The notes: generated by a model not told the origin, from the sequence alone. Counted from the stretch's first letter, positions 26,579 to 36,685 are shown. The stretch: DNA of 64,000 nt from Nostoc sp. TCL240-02 (GCF_013343235.1 NZ_CP040094.1:7497001-7561000); one strand, 5' to 3'. Translations and numbers: made by a program.

Positions 26579-26846
26579 ATGGGTGACTTTTTAAAACTTA
26601 GATAGCAATACACGCGATGGATAAAGCCAATGCGTTTAAGTTTTCTTAAAATTAAAAATATCTTGCATCAAACCTTGGTGTATTACCTGATGTGAGCTAC
26701 AGCATTTATTTACCAAGCCTGATTTAAATATACACACACGCATTAGGCATTAGCTGATCTTCCCATAGTTTATGTGTGGAAAATTAAATGGGTCTATTTC
26801 TGTCAAATGCAAGATGTAACAAATATATAAGTAGGAATTTTTTGAG

Positions 26847-27128
26847 ATGACACAACTACTCACGGAAACGGAAATTCAAGAGCAGGCAAAGGTTTTGTCA
26901 GGTTGGACTGTCGAAGAATCTAAATTGTATATTACTCGAACATTCAAGGATTTTATCCAAGCAATTGAGTTCGTCAATAAACTGGTGGAACCAGCTGAGT
27001 CAGCAGGACATCATCCAGACATAGAGGTTTCCTACAACAAAGTGAAGATTACACTCACAACCCATGATGCAGGCGGACTAACACAGGCAGACTTTGATGT
27101 AGCGCAGACGATTTCCCAAATTAAATAA
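26847..27128 (+). CDS. Pterin-4a-carbinolamine dehydratase
   Basis: A 93-residue PCD/DCoH-family protein. The catalytic motif EPAESAGHHPDIEVSYNKV contains the paired histidines, and THDAGGLTQADFDVAQ closes the fold, as in bacterial PhhB. The reaction is dehydration of 4a-hydroxytetrahydropterin; some plastid and cyanobacterial relatives instead assist molybdopterin or Rubisco biogenesis. The length is normal. No other pterin gene is adjacent. Confidence 0.9.
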   Translation: MTQLLTETEIQEQAKVLSGWTVEESKLYITRTFKDFIQAIEFVNKLVEPAESAGHHPDIEVSYNKVKITLTTHDAGGLTQADFDVAQTISQIK

Positions 27129-27784
27129 GTGATTTCTTCTGATATCTTGCACCAGGCGACTGTAAAGTAACAGCGACAAAGACAAAACACGCATATCTGT
27201 ACTCATGAGGGAAAACTAACCCGTAGCTTGATTGAGAGTAAAGGTATGCGTTTTTCTTGAAAGTTCGCAGGTTTCAAAAACCTTGATTCCTAATTTTGTT
27301 TTTTATTCCAAAAAGACCAGGCAACGACCCTCCTGAAAAGCTTTGCTATGTTTGTTATGGCCGAGCCAGTGGATTTCAACTGGTGTGCAATTTCTCCAGG
27401 CTAAGTGTAAGAAGTGATTTTTATCTGCAAGATGCTAAGTACAGAAGACTTTCAGCAATTTAGCCAAGTAGGAACTAAATGCCCTAAACTTTACTCCCTG
27501 CTTAGATATATAGATAGCTATGTGTGACAGTTATTAAGCCGATCGCTCCAATCTTGCCATCTAGATCAGATGTTTTATAATGTTATGATATAAAGATATG
27601 TTTTTGCATAAGTTAATCACATCAGTTTTTAACCCCAAGTTAATCGTTTATTAGCTTTGCAAAAACTAAAATTGTAGTAGTGGCAATTATGCCTCATCCA
27701 TAGGTTTCGATGAAATGTGGCATTTTCGAGAATTAGGTGGAACGAAACCAATTATCTAAACAAGGTGTGAGGAGTAAAGAAGAA
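27129..27784. other. Long upstream region of the porin gene
   Basis: These 656 bases contain no convincing ORF, RNA gene or repeat. It most likely carries a long 5' leader or regulatory region for the porin, since the frame of that gene opens at 27737 but the signal peptide begins at 27785. I could not identify a specific operator. Confidence 0.4.
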
Positions 27785-29512
27785 ATGTCTAATCTATTAT
27801 GGAAATCCTTAGTGGTTAGCCCAGCAGTTTTGGGAGCAACGTTGTTAGTTTCGACAACAGCGATCGCGGCTCCAAACACAACCACTGAAGTATCACCAGC
27901 AAAACAAGCAGGTGTAGCTGAAGTTGCCCAACAGCCAGAAATGTTGGCTCAAACAACGATAGATCAAGTTAATCGTTACAGCAACGAAGGCAACCAAAAT
28001 AACTCTCAGTCTCAAGTAACATCGGTTTCGCAATTTTCTGACGTACAACCCACTGACTGGGCATTCCAAGCATTGCAGTCCTTGGTTGAACGCTATGGTT
28101 GTATTGCAGGTTATCCGAATGCCACTTATCGTGGTAATCGTGCTTTGACCCGTTATGAATTTGCTGCTGGTTTGAACGCCTGTTTGGATCGCGTTAACGA
28201 GTTGATTGCCACAGCAACAGCTGATTTGGTGACGAAACAAGATTTAGCTACCCTACAGCGTTTACAAGAAGAATTTTCCGCAGAATTGGCAACCCTACGC
28301 GGTCGCGTAGATTCCCTAGAAGCGCGGACTGCTGAATTGGAAGCCAATCAGTTCTCTACTACCACAAAATTAGTCGGTGAAGCCATTTTTGGTGTTACTG
28401 ATGTATTTGGCGGTAACACTGGTGACAACAACAATACAGTCTTCCAAGATCGGGTACGTTTAGACTTGCAAACCAGCTTCACTGGTAGAGACGTTTTACA
28501 TACTCGTCTGGCAGCTGGTAATGCAACAGCCTTTACACAATTTGATAACGCTGGTGGTGCGATCAACACTGCTGAAGGCACACAAACATTTCAAGTTGGT
28601 AATGGCGCTGGTAACAACAGTGTCAGGATAGACCGCTTAACTTATGAAGTTCCTGTAGGGCCGGCTAACGTTTACATTGCAGCTAGTGGTGGACGACACA
28701 GCCATTACGCTGCTGTCAACAATCCTTACTTTTTTGACAACACTGATGGCGGTAACGGCGCGTTGTCTGCCTTTGCTTCTGAAAGTCCCATCTATCGGAT
28801 TGGTGGCGGTGCTGGTATAGCGCTCAATCTACCCCTTGGTAAAGGTGGCGGCATCTTAGGAAATAGCTCAATCACTGCGGGTTACTTGGCATCCCAAGCT
28901 AATAATCCTGGTCTTAGTCAAGGTCTGACCAACGGTGACTATGCTGCTTTAGGACAGTTGAACTTTAGTGTTGGCGATCGCTTGGCTTTAGCTGCTACCT
29001 ACGTCCACGGTTATAGCGCAAGTGGTGCTTTATTTGACTCTGGTACAGACGGAGCAACTGGAGCTTTTGATGTAGGTACTGGACAAGCTAACTTTTTAGG
29101 TAATGCAGGAGGTGTAACCCCATCTTCAAGTAATTCCTACGGTGTGTCGGCTGCGTTTAGGCCCAGCGACAAACTGTCCATTAGTGGCTTCGTCTCTTAT
29201 CATGATGTCACAGGTGTCGGTGCAAATGATGATTATCAAGCTTGGAGCTATGGTTTAGGAGTAGCCTTACCTGATTTCGGTAAAAAAGGTAACGTTTTAG
29301 GTCTTTTTGCAGGCGCAGAACCCTATTCCTTTAACCGTCCAGGTTTTGGCGGCAACAATGATATACCTTATCACTTTGAAGGCTTCTACAAATATCGCGT
29401 ATCGGATAACATCTCTGTTACCCCTGGCGTAATTTGGTTAACCTCTCCTGGTCAGAGCAGCGCTAACGATGATGCAATTATCGGTACACTCAGAACTACT
29501 TTCACCTTCTAG
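27785..29512 (+). CDS. SLH-domain outer-membrane porin (OprB family)
   Basis: A cyanobacterial outer-membrane porin of about 575 residues. A signal peptide (LLWKSLVVSPAVLGATLLV, cleavage after AIA) is followed by an SLH domain (FSDVQPTDWAFQALQSLVER, YPNATYRGNRALTRYEFA) that binds the peptidoglycan layer. A short coiled coil (EEFSAELATLRGRVDSLEAR) and a beta-barrel ending in the outer-membrane signature TTFTF come next. Homologs are named Som or iron-uptake porin. I chose the ATG at 27785 over the open GTG at 27737 because the signal peptide starts there. Confidence 0.92.
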   Translation: MSNLLWKSLVVSPAVLGATLLVSTTAIAAPNTTTEVSPAKQAGVAEVAQQPEMLAQTTIDQVNRYSNEGNQNNSQSQVTSVSQFSDVQPTDWAFQALQSLVERYGCIAGYPNATYRGNRALTRYEFAAGLNACLDRVNELIATATADLVTKQDLATLQRLQEEFSAELATLRGRVDSLEARTAELEANQFSTTTKLVGEAIFGVTDVFGGNTGDNNNTVFQDRVRLDLQTSFTGRDVLHTRLAAGNATAFTQFDNAGGAINTAEGTQTFQVGNGAGNNSVRIDRLTYEVPVGPANVYIAASGGRHSHYAAVNNPYFFDNTDGGNGALSAFASESPIYRIGGGAGIALNLPLGKGGGILGNSSITAGYLASQANNPGLSQGLTNGDYAALGQLNFSVGDRLALAATYVHGYSASGALFDSGTDGATGAFDVGTGQANFLGNAGGVTPSSSNSYGVSAAFRPSDKLSISGFVSYHDVTGVGANDDYQAWSYGLGVALPDFGKKGNVLGLFAGAEPYSFNRPGFGGNNDIPYHFEGFYKYRVSDNISVTPGVIWLTSPGQSSANDDAIIGTLRTTFTF

Positions 29513-29548
29513 AGTGACTATCCATTGATAATTTTGAACTTTATTTAT

Positions 29549-29572
29549 CCCCGCCATCAGGCGGGGTTTTTT
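29549..29572 (+). terminator. Terminator after the porin gene
   Basis: CCCCGCC, loop ATCA, GGCGGGG and six T bases form an ideal intrinsic terminator 37 bases after the porin stop. Confidence 0.92.
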
Positions 29573-29643
29573 ATTTTCAGTAGCAGCAATAGATAAGCTC
29601 CAGTGGTTCCCTAACCTACGCAGGCTAAGATTTTTATGGCTTT

Positions 29644-31020
29644 CTATCTCGTAGCACTGTTAGGCGAACCAACCGCAGCGACTGGATTTGTCTGATTCAG
29701 ATAATCGTAAACTAGTTGGGAAACTTGACGGATAAAGTCCCTCCCCCTAGTGTCCTTATAGGGACGGGTGACGAAGATAGCCGCTAAATAACGTTTTCCA
29801 TTTGGCATAGTCACAAATCCGGCATCGCCGATGAGAAACCCGATATCTCCGGTTTTGTTGGCTATGACTGCACCTTTTCCTAAACCTGCGGGAAGGAGTG
29901 TGTGAATTGTAGTGTGACGCAGAATATCCAAAGCTTGCTCCCGACTTTGTGGAGAAACTAGCTTGTTATTCACAACTAAAGCCAGCACCCGCGCCATATC
30001 TTGAGAACTTGTGGTGTTGGTTCCTCTCAAGTCAGCCAAGAGATGCCGAATTACTGTGTCTTTCAGTCCCCAGTTACGGAAGCGCTGGTTTAGTTTCGTA
30101 GCTCCACCTAAGCGATCGATAATCATATTGGTGGCGGTATTGTCACTAATGGTAATCATCTTAGTGATGGTTTCCAAAGCTGTATACTTCTTGCCAACTC
30201 GCTCATACTGCATAGTTCCAGAACCATTGGTTACTAAGTCACGTCGCATAGTCAGGTTTTCCTGAAGGGTGACTTTACTCGCATCTAAATCTTGGAAAAA
30301 GGCAATGAGAATTGGCAATTTAATCGTACTAGCGGCTGGGAAAACGCGATCGCCCCCAACATCTAAATAATCCCCAGTATCCAAATCTAGGAAAAACATT
30401 CCTGTTTTCAGGAAACTGTAACGATTCATCAAGGCTTTAATCTGCGGTTCCAGCGCTTTCATCGGTGAATGCATAGGAACTACGCCAGCAAACAGAGTGC
30501 TGTTATCACTTACTGTTGGAGAAATACTCGATTGAGTCGGAGTTATTTCTAAAATGTTAGGCCGGGTTGCAGTCAATTGTATAGGCTTGGGTAACTGCAC
30601 AGACCAATGATTGAGAGATTCCTCTTGCAACTTCACCTGCGCTAAGTCGAAAGTATAATTGGGTGCTAAGGTAACGACCATACGAGTAGTATCTGCATTA
30701 AACTGCCCGATGCTAATGTCTTTAATTACTAACCCCACTCTTTGACTAGTCTGTGGATATCCTAGTTTGACTCCAGGTAAATCAATTACCAGACGGGTTG
30801 GATTGGTAAGTAATTGTACTTTGGGTTGAATATTCTCGTCTGTCGTAAAATCTAGATGATTACGATTGCTATCAAAATGCCAATTAGCGATCGCAGCAGC
30901 TTTGACAGTGGAACCAAACAGGAACAAGCTGAAGAAGCTGGGTAGAAGCCAGCTAAATTTTAAAATGTTTTCTTTGTGTGTGAGGAGCATCGGTGATCGT
31001 TTTGTGTGATGAAAATTCAT
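29644..31020 (-). CDS. AMIN-domain / class A beta-lactamase-like serine hydrolase
   Basis: Secreted protein of about 458 residues: signal peptide (FSWLLPSFFSLFLFGSTVKA), an AMIN domain (about 45-140, a peptidoglycan- or pilus-targeting fold) and a beta-lactamase-2 domain with STIK (S231-K234), SDN (292-294) and KTG (389-391). The omega-loop glutamate of true class A enzymes (ExxxN) is not apparent, so penicillin binding or acylation without efficient hydrolysis is possible. The frame is open to a GTG at 31107, but that lies inside the transketolase terminator; ATG 31020 or 30990 is the likely start. Confidence 0.82.
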   Translation of the reverse strand: MNFHHTKRSPMLLTHKENILKFSWLLPSFFSLFLFGSTVKAAAIANWHFDSNRNHLDFTTDENIQPKVQLLTNPTRLVIDLPGVKLGYPQTSQRVGLVIKDISIGQFNADTTRMVVTLAPNYTFDLAQVKLQEESLNHWSVQLPKPIQLTATRPNILEITPTQSSISPTVSDNSTLFAGVVPMHSPMKALEPQIKALMNRYSFLKTGMFFLDLDTGDYLDVGGDRVFPAASTIKLPILIAFFQDLDASKVTLQENLTMRRDLVTNGSGTMQYERVGKKYTALETITKMITISDNTATNMIIDRLGGATKLNQRFRNWGLKDTVIRHLLADLRGTNTTSSQDMARVLALVVNNKLVSPQSREQALDILRHTTIHTLLPAGLGKGAVIANKTGDIGFLIGDAGFVTMPNGKRYLAAIFVTRPYKDTRGRDFIRQVSQLVYDYLNQTNPVAAVGSPNSATR

Positions 31021-31081
31021 GAACGAACAAAAGCCGCTCACTATTAAAGCACACATATCTATAAACAATCCCCCTCTGTGT

Positions 31082-31109
31082 AAAAAAAAGGCGGGCAAGA
31101 TGCCCACCT
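31082..31109 (-). terminator. Terminator of the transketolase gene
   Basis: On the minus strand AGGTGGGCA, loop TCT, TGCCCGCCT and eight T bases lie 30 bases after the transketolase stop. A partial copy (GGTGGGCATCTTGCC) without its partner appears near 50371. Confidence 0.9.
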
Positions 31110-31138
31110 CACAAGATTTTGAGAATATTCTGTTGTTA

Positions 31139-33166
31139 TTAACCCAACAATTGTTTAGCCTTAGCTAACACATTATCAACGCTAAAGCCAAACTTCTCTA
31201 GACAAACATTGCCTGGAGCCGAAGCACCAAAGCGATCAATACTAACAGTATCGCCTTCAGTACCCACGTATTTGTGCCAACCGAAACTAGCGGCAGCTTC
31301 TACAGACAAACGCTTGGTGACAGCTTTTGGCAGAATGGACTCTTTATAAGCTGCATCCTGTGCTTCAAACAGTTCCCATGAAGGTAGGGAGACAACACGG
31401 ACTTTCTTACCTTCAGCCTTGAGTTTTTCGGCTGCGCCGACGGCGAGGCTCAATTCTGAACCAGTACCAATCAAGATGATATCAGGTGTACCTTCGCTAT
31501 CAACAACGGTGTATCCACCCTTCGCCACACCCTCAACCGATGTACCTGCCAAGTTGGGAACGTTTTGACGGGTGAACGCCAACAGAGACGGAGCATTTTG
31601 CTTCGCTTTTTCGATCGCTACTTTATAAGCACCAGAGGTTTCGTTACCGTCTGCGGGACGAAACACTAATAAATTAGGAATAGCTCGCAAGGAAGCTAGA
31701 GTTTCAATGGGTTGGTGTGTGGGGCCATCTTCACCTTGTCCAATGGAATCGTGAGTCATCACCCAAATCGCGCCAGCTTGAGAAAGGGCGGATAAGCGGA
31801 TGGCAGCACGCATATAATCTGTGAAGATTAAGAAGGTAGCACCGTAGGGAATTAATCCTGAAGTGTGCAGCGCGATACCATTACAGATTGCGCCCATAGC
31901 ATGTTCCCGCACACCAAAGTGGATGTTGGGGTTTTCGTAGTGACCTTTTTGGAAGTCGCCCTTGCCCTTGATTTCGGTCAAGTTGGAGTGGGTTAAGTCA
32001 GCCGAACCACCAATCAATTCAGGTAAAACCGTCGCTAGTTTGTTAAGGCAAGTTTCTGAGTGTTTACGAGTGGGTAGTCCTTTGTCTTCGGGGCTGTAGG
32101 TTGGTAGTACCTTATCCCAACCATCAGGTAGTTTGCTGCTTAGGTAGCGTTCAAATTCAGCCGCTTCTTGGGGATACTTAGCTTTATAGTCGGCAAATGT
32201 TTTGTTCCATTCGGTTTCGTAACCTGCGCCGCGTTCAACTGCTTTGCGTGTGTGGTTGAGAGCCTCTTCGGGTATTACAAAAGGCTCGTATTCCCACTTC
32301 AATTGTTTACGAGTCAAGGCAATTTCGTCCGCACCCAAAGCAGCGCCGTGAACGCCAGCAGTATTTTGTTTATTGGGAGAACCATAACCGATGATGGTTG
32401 TCACCTTAATCATTGATGGTTTATCGGTGACAGATTTAGCTTCTTCAATTGCTTTGGCGATCGCTGCTAAATCGGTATTGCCGTCTTCAACGTGGAGAAC
32501 GTGCCAACCGTAAGCTTCAAACCGCTTGGAAACATCTTCGGTGAATGCTACATCTGTGGAACCGTCGATGGAAATATGGTTGTCGTCGTACAGAGCGATG
32601 AGTTTGCCTAATCCCAAGTGTCCTGCGAAAGAAGCAGCTTCACCAGAAATACCTTCCATGTTGCAACCATCACCTAAAATTACGTAGGTGTAATGGTCAA
32701 CAATTTTGGTATCAGGTTTGTTAAATTTAGCGGCAAGGTGCGCTTCTGCGATCGCTAAACCAACTCCATTAGCAATTCCTTGACCCAAGGGCCCAGTTGT
32801 GACTTCCACGCCTGGGGTTTCAAAGTTTTCTGGGTGTCCAGGAGTTTTAGAACCCCATTGACGGAATTGTTTGATATCTTCAATGGTGACGCTATCGTAG
32901 CCTGTCAGGTACAGTAGGGCGTACTGCAACATCGAGCCATGACCGGCAGACAAGACAAAGCGATCGCGGTTAAACCACTTGGGATTTTTGGGATTAAACT
33001 TCAAAAAGCGATCCCAGAGGACAAAAGCCATCGGAGCCGCGCCCATTGGTAGTCCTGGATGTCCCGATTTTGCCTTTTCTACGGCATCAATAGCCAAGAA
33101 GCGGATCGAGTTAATAGCCAGTTCTTCGACGGACAATTCTTTGGCGGATTGGGTTGCAACAGTCAT
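31139..33166 (-). CDS. tkt: Transketolase
   Basis: Thiamine-diphosphate enzyme of the Calvin cycle and pentose phosphate pathway. The 675-residue length is normal. The start [20 protein letters not shown], the ThDP-binding [20 protein letters not shown] near 160 with its metal-binding N, and [16 protein letters not shown] near 420 with the catalytic glutamate are all present, as is [20 protein letters not shown] near 480. A clear terminator follows. It is a single-gene unit. Confidence 0.96.
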   Translation of the reverse strand: MTVATQSAKELSVEELAINSIRFLAIDAVEKAKSGHPGLPMGAAPMAFVLWDRFLKFNPKNPKWFNRDRFVLSAGHGSMLQYALLYLTGYDSVTIEDIKQFRQWGSKTPGHPENFETPGVEVTTGPLGQGIANGVGLAIAEAHLAAKFNKPDTKIVDHYTYVILGDGCNMEGISGEAASFAGHLGLGKLIALYDDNHISIDGSTDVAFTEDVSKRFEAYGWHVLHVEDGNTDLAAIAKAIEEAKSVTDKPSMIKVTTIIGYGSPNKQNTAGVHGAALGADEIALTRKQLKWEYEPFVIPEEALNHTRKAVERGAGYETEWNKTFADYKAKYPQEAAEFERYLSSKLPDGWDKVLPTYSPEDKGLPTRKHSETCLNKLATVLPELIGGSADLTHSNLTEIKGKGDFQKGHYENPNIHFGVREHAMGAICNGIALHTSGLIPYGATFLIFTDYMRAAIRLSALSQAGAIWVMTHDSIGQGEDGPTHQPIETLASLRAIPNLLVFRPADGNETSGAYKVAIEKAKQNAPSLLAFTRQNVPNLAGTSVEGVAKGGYTVVDSEGTPDIILIGTGSELSLAVGAAEKLKAEGKKVRVVSLPSWELFEAQDAAYKESILPKAVTKRLSVEAAASFGWHKYVGTEGDTVSIDRFGASAPGNVCLEKFGFSVDNVLAKAKQLLG

Positions 33167-33432
33167 AATCTCTTGTTTTTAACGACGGGTTAGCACTCTT
33201 CGTAGCTTCTCTTGCTGGGGTTATTTTAGATTCCCCACAGTATCCTCATCATCCCACTCCCGCTTGTCGATGGACAAGCGGGATCTCCTGAGTTTATGGT
33301 GATAAATCAAGCTGATAATTGGGTCATGCTGAACGCTTAAGTTATATCGGAATGATATTTCTGATACTTTGGGCATTGGGCGTTAGGAGTGCTGAGTTAA
33401 GAGTTAAGAGTTAAGAGTTAGGAGTTTTGTTT

Positions 33433-33478
33433 ATCTCCTTGTCCCCTTGTCTCCCCTGCTCCCTGCTCCCCTGCCTCT
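33433..33478. repeat. C-rich dispersed tract (CCTTGTCCCC family)
   Basis: CTCCTTGTCCCCTTGTCTCC followed by CCTGCTCCCTGCTCCCCTGC abuts the fabF stop. It shares words with tracts at 14780-14837, 24750-24842 and in lysC. The rest of the 313-base transketolase-fabF gap shows only short GAGTTAAGAGTTAAGAGTTA direct repeats (near 33400). Confidence 0.6.
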
Positions 33479-33479
33479 T

Positions 33480-34730
33480 TTAAACGTATTTCTTAAAGGC
33501 CAGTGTGACATTATGACCGCCAAACCCAAAAGAATTGGATATTGCCACCTCGACTTTTTGAGCGCGGCTGTAGTTAGGCACGTAATCTAAGTCACATTCT
33601 GGATCGGGATTTTCCAGATTAATTGTCGGTGGAATTTGGTCATTAGCGATCGCTAGTACTGTTGCCACAGCTTCAATACCTCCAGAACCGCCTAATAAAT
33701 GACCTGTCATCGATTTGGTCGAGCTAATTGCCACCTTATAGGCGTGTTCTCCCAAGGCTTTTTTGATGGCTGAGGTTTCAGTTGAATCATTCGCCGGGGT
33801 ACTAGTGCCGTGGGCATTAATATAGCTAATTTTTTCGGGAGTTATATTAGCATCTTTGAGCGCCAGTTCTATGGCTCTCGCTGCACCTAATCCGCCAGGG
33901 ACGGGGGAAGTGATATGGTATGCGTCACAGGTCATACCATAGCCGATCATTTCGGCATAAATGTGAGCGCCGCGACTTAGGGCGTGTTGCAGTTCTTCTA
34001 GAATTAAAATTCCTGAACCTTCACCTAATATAAATCCGTTGCGATCGCGGTCAAAGGGGCGGCAAGCATGAGCCGGATCGTCATTGCGAAAAGAAAGGGC
34101 TTTGCAGGCAGCAAACCCAGCCATTGATAATGGTGTCACAGCTGCTTCTGTTCCGCCGCAAATCATTGCTTTGGCATATCCCCCTTGAATTAAGCGGAAC
34201 GCATCGCCTACAGCATTAGATCCAGCAGCGCAGGCAGTTACAGGGCAGGAATTAGGGCCTTTAGCACCCGTGTGAATTGCCGTCAATCCTGCTGCCATAT
34301 TAGCGATCATCATCGGTATCATGAATGGACTACAGCGATCGGGCCCACGGTTGAGGTAGATCGTTTGCTGGTCTTCTAATACCTTAATGCCGCCAACGCC
34401 AGAACCGATCATGACACCTACCTGTTCTGCATTCAGTTCATTAATAACTAACTGCGCGTTAGCTATAGCTTGTTTTGCTGCTGAAACCCCAAATTGGGCA
34501 AATCGATCCATGCGCTTGGCATCTTTGCGCTCCAAGTAATCATGTGGATCGAAGTTTTTTACCTCACCAGCAATGCGGCAATCATGGCTAGACGCATCAA
34601 AAAATGTGATGTAGTCAATGCCATTGCGTCCACTTAATAATCCATCCCAATATTCTGTTGCTGTGTTACCTATCGGTGTAATCGCGCCAACACCAGTTAC
34701 AACAACGCGTTTACGTGTATGATCTGTCAT
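33480..34730 (-). CDS. fabF: 3-oxoacyl-[acyl-carrier-protein] synthase II
   Basis: Condensing enzyme of fatty-acid elongation. The active-site cysteine lies in VTACAAGSNAVGDAF near residue 170, the two histidines in INAHGTSTPANDSTET near 305 and STKSMTGHLLGGSGG near 340, and the lid FGFGGHN ends the fold. The length of 416 is normal. acpP lies upstream on the same strand (293 bases away), the usual fabF-acpP neighbourhood. Confidence 0.97.
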   Translation of the reverse strand: MTDHTRKRVVVTGVGAITPIGNTATEYWDGLLSGRNGIDYITFFDASSHDCRIAGEVKNFDPHDYLERKDAKRMDRFAQFGVSAAKQAIANAQLVINELNAEQVGVMIGSGVGGIKVLEDQQTIYLNRGPDRCSPFMIPMMIANMAAGLTAIHTGAKGPNSCPVTACAAGSNAVGDAFRLIQGGYAKAMICGGTEAAVTPLSMAGFAACKALSFRNDDPAHACRPFDRDRNGFILGEGSGILILEELQHALSRGAHIYAEMIGYGMTCDAYHITSPVPGGLGAARAIELALKDANITPEKISYINAHGTSTPANDSTETSAIKKALGEHAYKVAISSTKSMTGHLLGGSGGIEAVATVLAIANDQIPPTINLENPDPECDLDYVPNYSRAQKVEVAISNSFGFGGHNVTLAFKKYV

Positions 34731-35023
34731 GATTCAGTTAAAGGTGGCGAAAAAGCAGCAGGCATTAAACAGTGCTGAGTTATGTTAGCGGATAGCTAGG
34801 GTTTAGCCCGTCCTGAGTTCTGAGTTTTGGAAGCACCCAAAGATGGAGAAAACTCCGAACTTTTGCCTCCGAAAACTCTAACTCCTAAACTTTTAACTGT
34901 TCAGCACTCAGTTAAAAGTCAAAGCAGTGGTTTTTGCCATAAACGCCCAGAGGGAGCGAGACAAAGCCATCTGAACTTCTCCCAATCGGAGACTGCAAGG
35001 GCGAACAGAGACTCAAAACTTTT
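34731..35023. other. Spacer between acpP and fabF
   Basis: No gene is visible. It contains loosely repeated TCAGCACTCAG / CTGAGTTCTGAGTTTTGG words and a plus-strand open stretch (34827-35027) without ribosome site or recognisable protein. The spacer is long for an operon, so fabF may have its own promoter. Confidence 0.4.
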
Positions 35024-35278
35024 TTAAGCTGATGCAGCAACTTTGTTATTGATGTAATCTACTGCGTCTTGAACCGATACAATCTGCTCGGCAGCTTCGT
35101 CGGGAATTTCGATATCAAATTCTTCTTCCAAAGCCATCACGAGTTCAACAGTATCCAGGGAATCAGCTCCTAAATCTTCCATAAACTTAGCTTGTGGAGT
35201 GATTTTGGAAGCATCTTCAACACTCAGTTGTTCGATGACGATTTTCTTGACCTTTTCAAAAAGTTCCGTTTGGCTCAT
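35024..35278 (-). CDS. acpP: Acyl carrier protein
   Basis: 84 residues, strongly acidic. The phosphopantetheine attachment serine lies in [18 protein letters not shown] near residue 39, and the flanking helix ([18 protein letters not shown]) is typical. It carries the growing acyl chain for FabF and other fatty-acid enzymes. It lies directly upstream of fabF on the same strand. Confidence 0.97.
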   Translation of the reverse strand: MSQTELFEKVKKIVIEQLSVEDASKITPQAKFMEDLGADSLDTVELVMALEEEFDIEIPDEAAEQIVSVQDAVDYINNKVAASA

Positions 35279-35701
35279 AAATAATAAAAGTCCTTAACCA
35301 GTTGCTAGGATCTACTCTTTAGAGAAGACATTGTTTTGAGCATATACATCTTATCGTCAAGCGCGATCGCCCGTATACTACCAAGAGTTTTTCTGTTAGA
35401 AAACCTCTCCTGTTCCTCAAAAGAATAGGGTAACTTTTCTGGGAACAGTTGTTTATGGGAGCGGGCTACGCCATCGCCGATACCGTGTAAATGCTTTTAT
35501 TGTCAATTATTGCTAAATTTTTTTACAATGTCTCGATCGGTATTTACAGCCTTGCTAGCAATCAGAATATTTAGACGCTGCGGCTTTGAACCTAGATGGT
35601 TAAAGAATCGCTGAAGGTCAAACATCATAATTTTGGTGCTAACAAGGAAGTAATAAAACAGTTATTGTTTAGAGCGATCGCTCTAACCCAAATATACCTC
35701 T
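35279..35701. other. Divergent spacer between acpP and the HdrB-like gene
   Basis: 423 bases between divergent genes, with promoters implied for both. Two GCGATCGC-type octamers are present. I see no RNA gene or palindromic operator; a plus-strand open stretch at 35596 overlaps the HdrB-like gene in another frame and is not credible. Confidence 0.4.
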
Positions 35702-36613
35702 ATGCTATCTCAGACACTCAAACTCAAGTACGCTTATTTCCCTGGTTGTGTGGCTCAAGGGGCCTGTCGGGAACTTTACCAGTCAACTCAAGCCCTTACC
35801 AAAGCACTAGGTATTGAATTGGTTGAACTTAAAAAAGCTGCTTGCTGTGGTTCGGGCACATTCAAAGAAGATTCTCAACTGTTAGAAGATACAGTCAACG
35901 CTAGAAATATCGCCCTAGCAGAAGAATTAAATTTGCCCCTACTTACCCATTGCAGTACTTGTCAAGGTGTTATTGGTCATGTAAACGAACACCTGAAAGA
36001 ATGCCAGACTTCTGACCCTACATACATTGAACAGGTTAATGGCTTGCTGCATAAGGAAGGCTGTTCGCCTTATCGCGGCAGTACTGACGTTAAACATCTT
36101 CTCTACGCTTTGGTGACAGATTACGGTTTAGAGGAAATTACCAAACGTGTCACCCGGAAGTTAACTGGATTAAAATGCGCGGCTTTTTATGGCTGTTATC
36201 TCCTCCGCGCCCAAAAATCCATGCCTTATGACGACCCATTCCAACCAGAAGCGATGGAAAATATGTTTCGGGCGGTGGGTGCAACACCAATTTATTACCG
36301 AGGCCGGACACAATGTTGTGGTTGGCCTCTTGCTAGCTATGCCACTACCCAATCTTTCAAGATGGCGGGGATGCATATTCAGGACGCTTTGACATCTGGT
36401 GCTGACTGTATAGTTACACCTTGTCCACTGTGCCATTTAAATTTAGACTCACGTCAGCCAGAGGTGGAAAAGGTAATTGAGCAAAAGTTAGGTTTACCAG
36501 TATTGCATTTACCCCAGTTGATTGCTTTAGCACTTGGGGTTAGTCCAAAAGAATTGGGTTTAGAACGGCACGTTGTTTCCACCAAGCCAGTGTTGGAGAA
36601 ATTAGGATTTTAG
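35702..36613 (+). CDS. Heterodisulfide-reductase subunit B-like iron-sulfur protein (two CCG domains)
   Basis: 303 residues with two cysteine-rich CCG domains, each of the form C...CC...CxxC. The first has FPGCVAQGAC, ACCGSGTF and HCSTC; the second has YGCYLLRA, QCCGWPL and CPLC. HdrB-type domains bind an unusual 4Fe-4S cluster that performs thiol-disulfide or quinone chemistry. In cyanobacteria the physiological partner (possibly succinate:quinone or related oxidoreductase) is not settled. It is a single gene on this strand. Confidence 0.88.
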   Translation: MLSQTLKLKYAYFPGCVAQGACRELYQSTQALTKALGIELVELKKAACCGSGTFKEDSQLLEDTVNARNIALAEELNLPLLTHCSTCQGVIGHVNEHLKECQTSDPTYIEQVNGLLHKEGCSPYRGSTDVKHLLYALVTDYGLEEITKRVTRKLTGLKCAAFYGCYLLRAQKSMPYDDPFQPEAMENMFRAVGATPIYYRGRTQCCGWPLASYATTQSFKMAGMHIQDALTSGADCIVTPCPLCHLNLDSRQPEVEKVIEQKLGLPVLHLPQLIALALGVSPKELGLERHVVSTKPVLEKLGF

Positions 36614-36659
36614 TTTGTAGATTATCAGGCAATATAGTTCAGATAAAACCAAAATACTT

Positions 36660-36685
36660 GTAGAGACGGCGATTTATCGCGTCTC
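36660..36685 (+). repeat. Dispersed 26-bp repeat (copy 3)
   Basis: Exact or near-exact copy of the GTAGAGACGGCGATTTATCG-CGTCTC unit found at 17660 and 21434. It lies in the 328-base gap after the HdrB-like gene; the remainder of that gap is an AT/GA-rich stretch followed by the direct repeat at 36908. Confidence 0.7.

Larger units (their letters stand above)
26272..26580 (+). ncRNA. Unassigned structured RNA containing a 23-codon ORF
   Basis: An isolated transcript-sized block between psbD and the pterin dehydratase gene. GGGTC-AT-CAGGTTGCA at 26380-26395 pairs with TGCAACCTG-AA-GACCC at 26509-26524 (14 pairs around one symmetric internal loop). This encloses a multibranched region with local stems such as CCGGC/GCCGG (26401-26415) and CGGAG/TTCCG near 26485. 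A strong terminator follows at 26531. A short ORF with a perfect Shine-Dalgarno sequence starts upstream of the long helix and ends inside it. I do not recognise it as tmRNA, 6S, RNase P, SRP RNA or a known riboswitch. The 5' end is a guess. Confidence 0.5.

Noticed and set aside
26272..26580. tmRNA, 6S RNA, RNase P RNA or glutamine riboswitch
   Set aside because: No tRNA-like ends or T loop, no proteolysis tag frame, no RNase P core motifs, and the glutamine aptamer core is not seen.
31021..31107. GTG at 31107 as start of the AMIN/beta-lactamase-like gene
   Set aside because: It falls within the transketolase terminator hairpin; the signal peptide begins further in.
34827..35027. Plus-strand ORF between fabF and acpP
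   Set aside because: Low-complexity repeat words, no ribosome site and no recognisable protein.
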